In this document: piece by piece, positions 1 through 8,332 of the stretch
Position numbering within the stretch: position 1 is the stretch's first letter
Layout: each line of letters starts with the position of its first letter
Assembly (NCBI RefSeq): GCF_001447355.1
Contig: NZ_JXBW01000003.1
Location: 272,338-336,337, forward strand
From: Alicyclobacillus tolerans
GTDB taxonomy: Bacteria > Bacillota > Bacilli > Alicyclobacillales > Alicyclobacillaceae
Reading direction: 5' to 3'
Length of the DNA stretch: 64,000 bases
The notes under the pieces: model-generated
The model's database searches: none
Told to the model about the DNA's origin: nothing
The model's input: the letters and a program-made list of their open reading frames with translations, nothing else
Program-made: the position numbers and the translations under genes

Positions 1-266
1 AGACTCATGAGCACGCCCTCGACGTCCGCCGTCGTCGGATTCGCTCCCGTTTTGAGGCGAGTGCCTGACAAAGCGCTCACCAAGCTCGACTTGCCAGCCG
101 AGAACAAGCCGCAAAATGCCACCGTAAACGTCGATTCGGCAGCCGGATCGGCCAATATATCAAGCAGTCGGCGCGCATACACGCCGCCGCCAACGCTCTC
201 CAACCACGCTGCGATCCGCTCGTATTGGCGCCCCATCTCCAGCGTGGATTCCATCGTTTTTGACAT
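1..266 (-). CDS. Dynamin-like GTPase, N-terminal fragment
   Basis: The reading frame starts at ATG 266 and runs off the left edge, so only about 88 residues are visible. The protein has a P-loop, GLFSAGKSSLVSAL, near residues 52-65, and a candidate G2 threonine in the following NPTTADV segment. That GxFSAGKSS form is typical of bacterial dynamins such as DynA/YpbR, which bind and remodel membranes using GTP. A GGAG/GGGG-rich ribosome binding site lies 13 or more bases upstream. The gene is divergent from the proline-rich protein at 422. The family call rests on the G1 motif and its context only; other FeoB/EngA-type GTPases fit the motif less well. Confidence 0.8.
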   Translation of the reverse strand, partial: MSKTMESTLEMGRQYERIAAWLESVGGGVYARRLLDILADPAAESTFTVAFCGLFSAGKSSLVSALSGTRLKTGANPTTADVEGVLMS

Positions 267-421
267 CTTTGACCAAAATCCCCTCTCCTAGCTCCTTGCT
301 CTTTGTTCATGATACGTGAAAACTGCGTTTCGCGCACGAGCTGTCTTAGATACATGCCGGAGCGCGTGGTTGCCAAATCAGCATACGATATCAGAGAACC
401 GACGTGCAGGAGGTGAGGGGT

Positions 422-823
422 GTGCGACTGCAATCCATCATCAAATTCGGCGGGCTTGCGTTCGATATCGCAAACGATGAGAAGGTGCAACAACTCGCCG
501 GTATGGTGCACAGCGGGGCCAAGCGCAGGGGCCTTTTGCAACCCTGGACGCCGCCGGCGCAAGGGCACCCACATACACCTTATCCACCCGCCCACTGGCC
601 CACGAGTAGCCAGCCCATACCGTTTGCACCGTCGCATGGAGCGCCGTCCCCGGCATCCCATTCGCCCGCTAAGGCGGAGCCCGCTAAGGCAGAACCAGCC
701 CCCGAGGAAGCAAAACCATCCGGGGCGGATGGCTGGAACCTCGAAAAATGGGTTAACATGGATAATGCCAAAAAAGTCATCGGGTGGATGGGGACTCTTA
801 ATCAAATGCTGAACAAACAGTGA
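422..823 (+). CDS. Small proline-rich hypothetical protein
   Basis: I do not recognise this 133-residue protein. The GTG start at 422 is chosen because AGGAGGTG (408-415) ends six bases before it; earlier in-frame GTGs overlap that site. A short N-terminal segment (RLQSIIKFGGLAFDIA) is followed by a Pro/His/Ala-rich middle of about 70 residues that includes two AKAEPAK-type repeats. The C-terminus is an amphipathic stretch with NLEKWVNMDNAKKVIGWMG. The layout, with a low-complexity middle and a short hydrophobic C-terminal helix, resembles small Bacilli spore-associated proteins such as YqfQ/YppG, but that is only an analogy. It is divergent from the dynamin gene and ends 40 bp before ytpB. 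Confidence 0.6.
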   Translation: MRLQSIIKFGGLAFDIANDEKVQQLAGMVHSGAKRRGLLQPWTPPAQGHPHTPYPPAHWPTSSQPIPFAPSHGAPSPASHSPAKAEPAKAEPAPEEAKPSGADGWNLEKWVNMDNAKKVIGWMGTLNQMLNKQ

Positions 824-862
824 CGTCCCCAAAAGCCGCGAAAGGGCCGGGAGGTCATTGTA

Positions 863-1921
863 TTGGAAATTGGCACACCATCGCGACCAAGTCTCTTCCT
901 CTACCGCCTCTTTCGCCATGTGATGCCGCTCGCACGCGCCGAACTTGCGCATTGGCGCGGGCGGGCTGCAGCCATTCCAGATCCCACATTGCGCCAACAG
1001 GCGTTAGCCAGCCTTTCAGACAAGCAATTTCACGCGGACGGTGGCACGGTCTATGCTGCTGGCAATCGACGCTACGCGCAAACACTGGTCAAAGTCATTG
1101 TTGCATTGCAAACGATCAGCGATTACCTGGACAACCTTTGCGATCGCGCCAATGTCCTGGATGGCCCGACATTTCGCCAGCTACATTGGAGTATGCTCGA
1201 TGCGGTGCGTCCCCATTTTCCCTTGCGCGAGTACTATGGGCGCTGGGGCAGGGTCGACGACGGAGGTTATCTCGCTGAGTTGGTACAAACGTGCCAGCAA
1301 GGACTTACGCAATTGCCCTATTACTCCGTTGTACAGCCTCAGGTCAGCTGGTACGTCGAACGCTATAGCGAATTGCAGGAGCACAAACACATTCAGCACG
1401 CAATGCGCGAACAACGACTCATCGACTGGAGCACACCCTATCTGCACGACTATCCGGATACGAACTGGTATGAATTTGCCGCCGCAACTGGCTCCACCTT
1501 GGGGATGTTTTCACTGTTTTTGGCTGCCACAGAACCCATTGAACAGGAAACGGTACAGCTCATCCACAAACACTACTTTCCCTGGATTTGCGGCCTGCAC
1601 ATCTTGCTCGACTATTTCATCGATCTTTCTGAAGATCAACAGGCTGGCGACTTTAACTTCATAGCATGCTATGGGGATCCATCGCTGGCTTTCCACCGTC
1701 TCCGCCACTTTGCGCAGCAAAGTCGGCAGAGCGCCGAACACATTCCCATCGGCGGCCGTATTCACAGGTACGTCGTACAGGGGTTACTTGGTATGTATCT
1801 ATCCGATCCGAAAGTGGAACAACAAGCGGACGTGCGCAAAGCCCGACGGCTGATCTACGCCTTTGGCCCTACCTCCATCATGTTCTATTTGGCGACACAC
1901 CTGTACCGTCGAATCGCCTGA
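863..1921 (+). CDS. ytpB: Tetraprenyl-beta-curcumene synthase (YtpB family)
   Basis: The protein has 352 residues, the usual length for DUF2600/YtpB, a large class of terpene cyclases unrelated in sequence to classical ones. YtpB cyclises tetraprenyl diphosphate to tetraprenyl-beta-curcumene, a precursor of the C35 sesquarterpenes of Bacilli. The family features visible are the acidic DYLDNLCDR segment (about residues 87-95) and DYFIDLSEDQQAGDFNF near residue 255, both probably binding Mg-diphosphate. The start is TTG 863 with GGGAGGT seven bases upstream; no better in-frame start is near. It is convergent with folB; the two stops lie inside a short tandem repeat. Confidence 0.88.
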   Translation: MEIGTPSRPSLFLYRLFRHVMPLARAELAHWRGRAAAIPDPTLRQQALASLSDKQFHADGGTVYAAGNRRYAQTLVKVIVALQTISDYLDNLCDRANVLDGPTFRQLHWSMLDAVRPHFPLREYYGRWGRVDDGGYLAELVQTCQQGLTQLPYYSVVQPQVSWYVERYSELQEHKHIQHAMREQRLIDWSTPYLHDYPDTNWYEFAAATGSTLGMFSLFLAATEPIEQETVQLIHKHYFPWICGLHILLDYFIDLSEDQQAGDFNFIACYGDPSLAFHRLRHFAQQSRQSAEHIPIGGRIHRYVVQGLLGMYLSDPKVEQQADVRKARRLIYAFGPTSIMFYLATHLYRRIA

Positions 1922-1950
1922 TCAAATCGCCTGATCAAATCGCCTGATCA
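1912..1950. repeat. 3 x 13-bp tandem repeat across two convergent stop codons
   Basis: The unit AATCGCCTGATCA occurs three times without interruption. Copy one supplies the TGA of ytpB and copy three supplies the TGA of folB on the other strand. Each unit contains the palindrome TGATCA, so either strand meets an in-frame stop. Confidence 0.9.
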
Positions 1951-2352
1951 ATCCGAAGGCGCCTTGCGGTGAATGCGCACGCGCACCGTATCTAAAACAC
2001 CGGGAATAGGCGCCCCTGGTTTTTCCACTTCCACCACAACAGCACGAATAAGCGGAAACTCGCCCAGAACCGTTTGCGCAATCCGCTCGGCCAATGCCTC
2101 CAAAAGACGCTTGGGTTCCCCCTCCACGATCTTTTGCACGGCAGCATAGACATCGGCATAATTTACGGTCAAGCCGAGATCATCGGCTTCACCCGCTCGA
2201 CGCAAGTCGATAGACAACCAAAGGTTGACGATGAAACGTTGCCCAAGTTGCCGCTCTGCGTCGTACGCACCGTGATAACCGTAAAAACGCATACCGAGCA
2301 GTGCGATTTCATCCAGCAAACCATCGGTTCCCCCTGCCTTATTCATTTTCAT
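1948..2352 (-). CDS. folB: Dihydroneopterin aldolase
   Basis: FolB converts 7,8-dihydroneopterin to 6-hydroxymethyl-dihydropterin and glycolaldehyde in folate synthesis. The 134-residue product carries IALLGMRFYGYHGAYDAER, the family's conserved N-terminal signature, including the GYHG turn, then LTVNYADVY and LLEALAERIA. The C-terminus has VEKPGAPIPG, with the conserved lysine of the active site. ATG 2352 is preferred, since GAGG lies about six bases upstream; ATG 2346 is also possible. The start overlaps the end of the YihY gene by 14 bp, so the two are probably translationally coupled. No folP or folK is adjacent. Confidence 0.9.
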   Translation of the reverse strand: MKMNKAGGTDGLLDEIALLGMRFYGYHGAYDAERQLGQRFIVNLWLSIDLRRAGEADDLGLTVNYADVYAAVQKIVEGEPKRLLEALAERIAQTVLGEFPLIRAVVVEVEKPGAPIPGVLDTVRVRIHRKAPSD

Positions 2353-3208
2353 CCGCCCCCTCGCGTTCATTCCCCATCTTCTCGACGAGCGCCGCCACTT
2401 CGGCACCAAACAGCAGGATAATGAGTGCGATATACATCCACAATACGAGTAAAATAACGACGGTCAAGCTGCCATAGATGAAGTGGTAGGTCACAAGGTG
2501 ACTCGCATAGACGACAAACAAGGTGCGAGCGAGATCGAGCAAAATGGTGGACGCCAATGCACCCAAAATGACGCAGTTGACATCCACGCGGCGCGACGGC
2601 AGGTAACGATAAACGACGAAACTGGTCACAAATAAAGATAAGGGGTAAAGGATGCGAGTGATCCCGCGCAGGCGAGAGACCCAAGCGGCAAGAAAAGAAC
2701 TTGCCGGTACATGCAGATGAACCATCGGGAAGATAGCCAACGCAATCGAACAGATCACAGCAAGCGCGATGAGCAGGCACAACATGATGGCCGCGACAAT
2801 GCGTCGAGCCAAAAATGAGCGTTGCGCCGTCACTTCGAAGATGCTATCCAGGGCCTGCTGCACAGCGATAAACGCACTGGTCGCCGACCACGCGAGCGTA
2901 ATCAAGCTGACGAAACCAGCTCGTGCTCCGACGGTGCCCAGCTTTTCTATGTTATCTTGGAGAAAGTGGTTGGCATTCGACACATCTGGGTAATAAGGCT
3001 TGAGTGCTTCGACCAACAGCTCGACCACAGGCTGGTGCGGTACGGCCAAACTGGCTCCGAAGATCATCAGAATGAGGAGCGGAAACAACGAAAAAATGGC
3101 GTAAAACGAAATCTGCGCGGCGAGCGATGCAATGTCGTGGCGAAACACGTTGACCAACAGTTGTGTCAAAAAGTCCCCGAAGACTCGAACACGCGTGCGT
3201 ACGCCCAT
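2339..3208 (-). CDS. YihY/BrkB family inner-membrane protein
   Basis: This 289-residue protein has about six hydrophobic segments. It shows the family's early FRHDIASLAAQISFYAIFSLFPLLI stretch, interrupted here only for description, and the central WSATSAFIAVQQALDSIFEV motif. YihY/BrkB (formerly called ribonuclease BN in error) proteins are integral membrane proteins of uncertain function. ATG 3208 is chosen because GGGAG lies eight bases upstream; the GTG at 3217 overlaps the Shine-Dalgarno itself. It is sandwiched between an rluD-like gene upstream and folB downstream with overlaps, suggesting one transcript. Confidence 0.88.
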   Translation of the reverse strand: MGVRTRVRVFGDFLTQLLVNVFRHDIASLAAQISFYAIFSLFPLLILMIFGASLAVPHQPVVELLVEALKPYYPDVSNANHFLQDNIEKLGTVGARAGFVSLITLAWSATSAFIAVQQALDSIFEVTAQRSFLARRIVAAIMLCLLIALAVICSIALAIFPMVHLHVPASSFLAAWVSRLRGITRILYPLSLFVTSFVVYRYLPSRRVDVNCVILGALASTILLDLARTLFVVYASHLVTYHFIYGSLTVVILLVLWMYIALIILLFGAEVAALVEKMGNEREGADENE

Positions 3209-3213
3209 CGCGC

Positions 3214-4173
3214 TCACTCCCGCAAAATAAATTCACCCGCAAGGCCGAACTTGTCCAAAAGTATGTCGCACCATCCCGCATCGAATGGCGCATGGATGTC
3301 GATCCACCGCTCGTCGTACGGGTGCCAGAAGCGCAAACTGGCCGCATGCAACGCAATTTGTCCTGGCGATGGCCAATTGCCAAGCGTAGTTCCGCCATAC
3401 CATGCATCCCCGGCGATGGGCGCTCCTTGTGCCGATAAGTGAACCCGTATCTGGTGTGTACGGCCGGTGGCCAGTTGCAATTGCACCAGCGACAGATCCA
3501 TGCCCGCCAGTTCGCGCACGGCAAGCACCGTTACATGTGTACGCGCTGGCTTGCCCGTAGATGCCACGCGAAATTTACCACGCTGATGGCGATCGCGACC
3601 AATGGGTTGATCGATCACGCCATTGGATAAACGTCGGCCCCATGTGATAGCAACGTATGAACGCTGTATGGCCTTGTTGACAAGCTGGGCGTCGAGCGCT
3701 CTCAGCATAAAGGTGTGCTTGGCGTAGAGCACTGCACCGGTCGTCGGGCCATCCAGTCGGTGCACGTGCAGACCCTGCCCATCGCGTTGCGCCAGGTAAC
3801 CCGCGACGATGTCATTGAGGGCGGTGACAGTCGGATCCTCCGTATGAATAATGAGTCCTGCCGGTTTGTTGACGACAAGAACGTGATCGTCCTCGTACAA
3901 AACGGCAAGTTCTGGGGCGTTTGAAAAGGTAATCTCGCGCGTCGTCGGCCTCCCCCATGTTGGATCCGCGAGCAAGAGACGGCCCCCCGCTGCAAGCTCA
4001 TCGGCAGGTTTCGCGCGATCCCGATTGTAGGTGACGCAGGCGCGATGAAACAGTTGATTGATAAAGCCATGTGGAAGCCCTAACCGCTCGCTTAGAAACC
4101 GCTCGACGGACCATCCGGCTGACGCTTTATCCAAGCGTATGCTTAACACACCAGATCGAAATTGAACCTCCAC
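3214..4173 (-). CDS. RluD-family pseudouridine synthase
   Basis: The protein is about 319 residues long. It has an N-terminal S4-like RNA-binding segment (VERFLSERLGLPHGFINQL) and a RluA/RluD catalytic domain. The catalytic aspartate is in VHRLDGPTTGAVLYAK; the family motif is HRLDxxTSG, and here GP replaces the more usual charged residues after HRLD. The segment RTHQIRVHLSAQGAPIAGD is the conserved RTHQIRVH signature. The enzyme isomerises specific uridines in rRNA or tRNA; which site cannot be told from sequence. GTG 4173 follows GGGGAGA by about six bases; GTG 4194 and ATG 4188 are alternatives without a good ribosome site. Confidence 0.88.
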   Translation of the reverse strand: MEVQFRSGVLSIRLDKASAGWSVERFLSERLGLPHGFINQLFHRACVTYNRDRAKPADELAAGGRLLLADPTWGRPTTREITFSNAPELAVLYEDDHVLVVNKPAGLIIHTEDPTVTALNDIVAGYLAQRDGQGLHVHRLDGPTTGAVLYAKHTFMLRALDAQLVNKAIQRSYVAITWGRRLSNGVIDQPIGRDRHQRGKFRVASTGKPARTHVTVLAVRELAGMDLSLVQLQLATGRTHQIRVHLSAQGAPIAGDAWYGGTTLGNWPSPGQIALHAASLRFWHPYDERWIDIHAPFDAGWCDILLDKFGLAGEFILRE

Positions 4174-4256
4174 CGCAACTCTCCCCATCTCCACGCAGAC
4201 ATTGTCATTATGTACCAGACCGTAGTCAATTCAATCCGCAACCCATCTTAACGGAC

Positions 4257-4300
4257 AAAAAAGGCGCCACTGGACGGTGGACACCGCTCCGGCGACGCCT
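4257..4300 (-). terminator. Intrinsic terminator after the NifU-like gene
   Basis: On the minus strand an AGGCG/CGCCT outer stem encloses CGGTG/CACCG-like pairing and is followed by a run of six T. It lies about 65 bp after the stop of the NifU-like gene. Confidence 0.7.
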
Positions 4301-4364
4301 GCGATGAACTTGGGCAGGAAGGGAAACCCTTGGGATTCCCCACAATGCCTACCTACTTGGTGCA

Positions 4365-4613
4365 TTACACAGCTTCCACGTATTCCACGTCGGGTGCGAC
4401 CTTCTTGATGGCTCGCTCAATGCCCATTTTCAACGTCATGACGCTGGCCGGGCAACCGACACACGCCCCTTGTAAGGAGACAAATACCGTCTTTGACAAT
4501 TCGTCATACGACACAAACTCTACATCGCCGCCGTCCATTTGGATGGCATCGCGAATCGAGTCGAGTGCCTCGCGAACCCGCGCTTCCGTGGAGGTAGCTT
4601 CATGTTCTGACAT
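4365..4613 (-). CDS. NifU C-terminal-type Fe-S scaffold protein
   Basis: The 82-residue protein corresponds to the stand-alone NifU C-terminal (Nfu) domain, which holds a transient Fe-S cluster on a CxxC motif and passes it to target proteins. Visible features are REALDSIRDAIQMDGGDVEFV near the N-terminus and the GACVGCPASVMTLKMGIE cluster motif near residue 52. ATG 4613 is chosen because GGAGGGG stands upstream at suitable distance and the sequence before it lacks family similarity. Its own terminator follows, so it is probably monocistronic. Confidence 0.92.
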   Translation of the reverse strand: MSEHEATSTEARVREALDSIRDAIQMDGGDVEFVSYDELSKTVFVSLQGACVGCPASVMTLKMGIERAIKKVAPDVEYVEAV

Positions 4614-4769
4614 CGGTTCATCCCCTCCAAATATGTATTTAGCATACGCGCTACGGCGATCCGCATGCAAGAGGCGATTGCGCACACGTCAAGTGGACGT
4701 CACGATTTACAGACAAAGTACACGCGCGACGCCCATTCCAACTGGCGTCGCGCGACTCGACGATGGCCT

Positions 4770-5462
4770 TCAAAATTGAGACATGCCCATGGGTGGCATC
4801 CCTGTTCCAAAGCCTGGTGCGACTGACTGAGCAATCACCTTGTGAAACGCAATGGTATGGGGCTCGAAGCGAAAAACCTCCTGGAATCCCAAACTGCGCG
4901 TAAACGCAAGGCTTTGTTCGTTGTTGTCCTGCACGAACACTTCGAGCGTATGAATGCCCATCCGCCGCGCATCTTCTTCAATTTTGGCGATGGCCGCCTT
5001 GCCGATGCCAGCACGTTGATACCGTGGCTGGATCACCATCGCGCTGATGTGCATCTTCCCATCATAACTCGTCAGATACGAATAGTATCCAATTGGCTTG
5101 CCGTTTCGTTCGATTATAAATGTCGGCGCACCTGACTGGATGTACGTGCGAAATTGTTCCTCCGGGAACGGCTGTCCAAACGCCTTTTGATGCACATCGC
5201 CGAGTTCCGACTTCGTCAATGAAACGATAAAGTCGTCGTCTGCCGCAGTGCGCGGCCGATACGTGATTGTGACTGGATCCTTTGTAACTGCCGGCTTTTT
5301 CGCCATTCGCTTCGCCTTTACAGCTGGCTTGCGAACCGCCGCCGGCTTTGCCTGGCGCGTTGAACCAGGCACCATCAAATGGAGCGCATGCGTCTGCATA
5401 TGATGTCCGACCTCCCTGAACAATTGCCCACCGTCGACACCACACACTATGCAGACGCCCAT
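4770..5462 (-). CDS. GNAT acetyltransferase with zinc-finger-like N-terminus
   Basis: The 230-residue protein has three parts. Residues 1-30 contain C-x2-C-x12-H-x4-H (CIVC ... HHMQTH), the spacing of a C2H2 zinc finger. Residues 35-60 form a Lys/Ala/Pro-rich linker (AKPAAVRKPAVKAKRMAKK). Residues 65-215 are a GNAT domain with the acetyl-CoA loop QRAGIGKAAIAK and NNEQSLAFTRSLGF near the end. The start ATG 5462 has GAAGGA seven bases upstream; ATG 5399 (with GGGAGG 11 bases upstream) would remove the finger and cannot be excluded. The substrate is unknown; the basic linker suggests a nucleic-acid or surface partner, which is inference. Confidence 0.75.
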   Translation of the reverse strand: MGVCIVCGVDGGQLFREVGHHMQTHALHLMVPGSTRQAKPAAVRKPAVKAKRMAKKPAVTKDPVTITYRPRTAADDDFIVSLTKSELGDVHQKAFGQPFPEEQFRTYIQSGAPTFIIERNGKPIGYYSYLTSYDGKMHISAMVIQPRYQRAGIGKAAIAKIEEDARRMGIHTLEVFVQDNNEQSLAFTRSLGFQEVFRFEPHTIAFHKVIAQSVAPGFGTGMPPMGMSQF

Positions 5463-5496
5463 CCATTTGCGATTCCTTCAAAACGAAGGAATGAGT

Positions 5497-5994
5497 TTAC
5501 CGCTTGCGGCCAAACCACCGACGCGGCGTTTTCGGCGCGCTGATTTCCTCACGCTGGCGCCGCTGTTGTGCGTTTTTCAGACGCTTGCTGCTCACTTCGG
5601 TGACGACACTACCAATGTAGTTGCCCATAATATCCATCTTGTATTTGCGATTGACTTCAATCTTGTCGTATTCCTCTTTTGTCGTCCGGAAGGTCACAGT
5701 CGTGACGCGGTTGACGTTCACCCCGCGCATGGTCTGCCCGACGCTCACTCGCCCCGTCACTTGGTAAGTCGGCAGTGGGACATACTTGCTAACCCCAGAG
5801 GGGCCGCGTTCACGCACGCGTTTTTTTGCCAGCACAAACACTTCATGCCGCTCTTTATTCGCGAGGTACTGCTCGTCAAACTTGCGCTGGCGACGGCGCG
5901 CCCATAAATAGAAGAGCGTATAGACAATGATGAGAAATACCAAAACGCTCAATAAGATCAGCCAATATCTCAACGACAGATCCCCCTGCATCAT
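5497..5994 (-). CDS. Single-pass membrane protein of unknown function
   Basis: I do not recognise the family. The 165-residue product has one N-terminal transmembrane helix (WLILLSVLVFLIIVYTLFYLW, about residues 11-31) followed by a basic stop-transfer stretch (ARRRQRK). A soluble domain of about 110 residues follows, rich in beta-prone segments (TYQVTGRVSVGQ, VTTVTFRTTKEEY, GNYIGSVVTEV), and a very basic tail ends in WFGRKR. The topology is probably N-out, C-in by the positive-inside rule. ATG 5994 is used; TTG 5973 has a better spaced GGGGGAT and may be the true start. It lies downstream of pcrA on the same strand. Confidence 0.65.
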   Translation of the reverse strand: MMQGDLSLRYWLILLSVLVFLIIVYTLFYLWARRRQRKFDEQYLANKERHEVFVLAKKRVRERGPSGVSKYVPLPTYQVTGRVSVGQTMRGVNVNRVTTVTFRTTKEEYDKIEVNRKYKMDIMGNYIGSVVTEVSSKRLKNAQQRRQREEISAPKTPRRWFGRKR

Positions 5995-6029
5995 CTATGC
6001 GATTGTGTTCCAACATGTTGTTGACTGGT

Positions 6030-8159
6030 CTATTGTACCACGGAATCTTGGACGGGCCGCAATCCTTTCTTCGCAACCCACTTCATGCCAACCGACGGAT
6101 GAAACATGATTTGCACCTGTTCATCGCCACCGTCTTTTCCTGCCGCGATGTGCAACACAATACCTTCGCCGTATTGCGCATGGCGCACGTGCTGACCAGG
6201 GACAGGCGAAAACGTGTTTTGGATGGAAAGATCGAGTTTTGCGACAAGCTCATCCGGCACTTCCGCGAGAAACCGCGACGGATCGCGCTGTACGGTTTGA
6301 CCATAAATGGTCCGTTCCACCGCATACGTCATATACAGTTGATTCATCGCGCGCGTCATGCCGACATAGCACAGATTGCGTTCCTCTTCGACGGCGCGAT
6401 CGTCATCCATCGAACGGGGATGTGGAAACAGGCCTTCCTCCATGCCTATGAGAAAGACGACCGGAAACTCGAGACCTTTACTCGCATGCATGGTCATCAA
6501 GCGCACAGTGCCTTGCCCTTTATCTCGCTCCTTATCGACGTCGCTGAGCAAGCTCACTTCAGCGAGAAACTCGGCCACAGAACCACCTCGGCGACGGTCA
6601 AACGATTTGGTCACGCTGAACAGTTCGTCGATGTTCTCCGCACGCGCTTGATCTTCTTTCTTGCCGCTTTCCAAATACATTTCGCGGTACTTTGTCGCAT
6701 GTAGCACCTCGGCGAGATATTCGCTGACCGACATGCCCTCCATCCAAAGCATGAGTTCTTCCAACTGATCGTGAAATATGCGCGCGGCCTCACTCGCCTT
6801 TGCCGACACCCCCGCACTTTCGCCGCAGGCCAAAGCTTCAAACAGGGTCATGCCCTCGCTGTGCGCGTAGTCAAACAAGCGACCGACAGTCGAATCGCCG
6901 AGTCCCCGCCGCGGTGTGTTGATGATGCGTAGAAGCGAAATCTCGTCCCGAGGATTCACCAAAACGCGCAAGTATGCAAACACGTCCTTAATCTCTCGCC
7001 GATCATAGAATGTCAAGCCGCCGACAATGGTGTAGGGGATAGCGCGACTGAGCAAAGCTTCTTCGACGGCGCGCGATTGTGCATTGGCCCGGTAGAGCAC
7101 GGCACAATCGCCATACGATCCGCCGTTCAGAACATGCTCAGCAATCTTTTCGGCAACAAACGCAGCCTCTGCCTCGCTGTCGGTTAAGCAGCATACAAGC
7201 GGCTTGTCCCCCGCGCCCCGCGTCGACCGCAGTGCCTTCTCCCTACGGCGCGTATTGTTGGCGATGAGCGCGTTTGAGGCTTTCAGAATCGCTTCGGTGG
7301 ACCGATAGTTGCGCACGAGCATAACCACTTTCGCATCCGGGTAATCGCGTTCAAACCGCAACATGTTTTCGCTGTCGGCACCCCGCCACGCATAAATCGC
7401 CTGATCTGAGTCACCGACCGCGCAGAGATTGCGGTGCCCATCCGCCAATAGCTGCAAAAGACGGTATTGCGCGTGGTTGGTATCCTGGTACTCGTCCACT
7501 AAGATATGCCGAAACTTCGCCTGATATCGCTCGCGAATGGCCGAATCGCGCTCAAATAGTTTCACCGCGTTGCCAATTAAGTCGTCGAAGTCCATCGCGT
7601 TTGCGGCAAATAGCCGTTGCTGATACAACTCGTACACATCGGCGGCCACCAAGTCGGTGATCACCGACTCGTCGATCACGGGTCCCTTGTCGCGCAACTG
7701 ATTTTTCCAAAAGGAAATACGGCTGCCGATCGCGCGCGGGTCGTAGGTTTTGAGGTCGCAATTTAAGTCGAGCAAACATTGGGCGATGAGGGCCTGCTGG
7801 TCATCGCTGTCGAGAATGCTGAAGTTGGGCGTATAGCCAATCGCCTCGGCTTCGCGCCGAAGGATTCGCACACAGATGCTGTGAAACGTACCCATCCACA
7901 AATCATCTGCACGCTGGCCGATGAGCGAGCGAACGCGCTCTTTCATCTCACGCGCCGCCTTGTTGGTGAACGTGATCGCAAGAATCTCCGGCACTGGCAC
8001 GCCGTGTTCCGCAATCAAATAGGCAATCCGGCGCGTCAGCACACTGGTCTTACCGCTGCCCGCGCCAGCGACGACAAGCAACGGCCCGGAGGCTGTGAGA
8101 ACTGCCTCGCGTTGCTCGGGATTGAGCCCTGCCAGGAAGTCTTCTTGGGGTTTTGCCAT
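6030..8159 (-). CDS. pcrA: ATP-dependent DNA helicase PcrA/UvrD
   Basis: This is a superfamily 1A 3'-5' helicase of 709 residues, close to PcrA of Bacilli (about 740). It unwinds DNA in repair and rolling-circle replication and clears RecA. Visible motifs: Q motif LNPEQREAV; motif I GAGSGKTSVL near residue 35; Ia ITFTNKAA; II VDEYQDTNHAQ; III GDSDQAIYAWRGA; IV LVRNYRSTEAIL; V TMHASKGLEFPVVFL; VI EEERNLCYVGMTRA. ATG 8159 is preceded by GAGGAGGTG five to eight bases upstream. No ligA is adjacent, unlike B. subtilis pcrA-ligA. Confidence 0.97.
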   Translation of the reverse strand: MAKPQEDFLAGLNPEQREAVLTASGPLLVVAGAGSGKTSVLTRRIAYLIAEHGVPVPEILAITFTNKAAREMKERVRSLIGQRADDLWMGTFHSICVRILRREAEAIGYTPNFSILDSDDQQALIAQCLLDLNCDLKTYDPRAIGSRISFWKNQLRDKGPVIDESVITDLVAADVYELYQQRLFAANAMDFDDLIGNAVKLFERDSAIRERYQAKFRHILVDEYQDTNHAQYRLLQLLADGHRNLCAVGDSDQAIYAWRGADSENMLRFERDYPDAKVVMLVRNYRSTEAILKASNALIANNTRRREKALRSTRGAGDKPLVCCLTDSEAEAAFVAEKIAEHVLNGGSYGDCAVLYRANAQSRAVEEALLSRAIPYTIVGGLTFYDRREIKDVFAYLRVLVNPRDEISLLRIINTPRRGLGDSTVGRLFDYAHSEGMTLFEALACGESAGVSAKASEAARIFHDQLEELMLWMEGMSVSEYLAEVLHATKYREMYLESGKKEDQARAENIDELFSVTKSFDRRRGGSVAEFLAEVSLLSDVDKERDKGQGTVRLMTMHASKGLEFPVVFLIGMEEGLFPHPRSMDDDRAVEEERNLCYVGMTRAMNQLYMTYAVERTIYGQTVQRDPSRFLAEVPDELVAKLDLSIQNTFSPVPGQHVRHAQYGEGIVLHIAAGKDGGDEQVQIMFHPSVGMKWVAKKGLRPVQDSVVQ

Positions 8160-8332
8160 GATGCACCTCCTCACTGGCCCGTGCACAGTTCTGCAAGATT
8201 ACAGGCTACCACGGAACACGTTCGGAAAAAAGGCCTGTATACGGAACAGAAACTTCATCTGACAGATTTCGCACGCTTTCAACTTTTGCTACGATTACTC
8301 TCGATCCCGATTTGGAAAAGGAGCTTCACTGC

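Noticed and set aside
77..997. A 306-codon minus-strand frame across 77-997
   Set aside because: It overlaps the dynamin, proline-rich and ytpB genes, its composition is Arg/Trp/Cys-rich as in shadow frames, and the real genes have motifs and ribosome sites.
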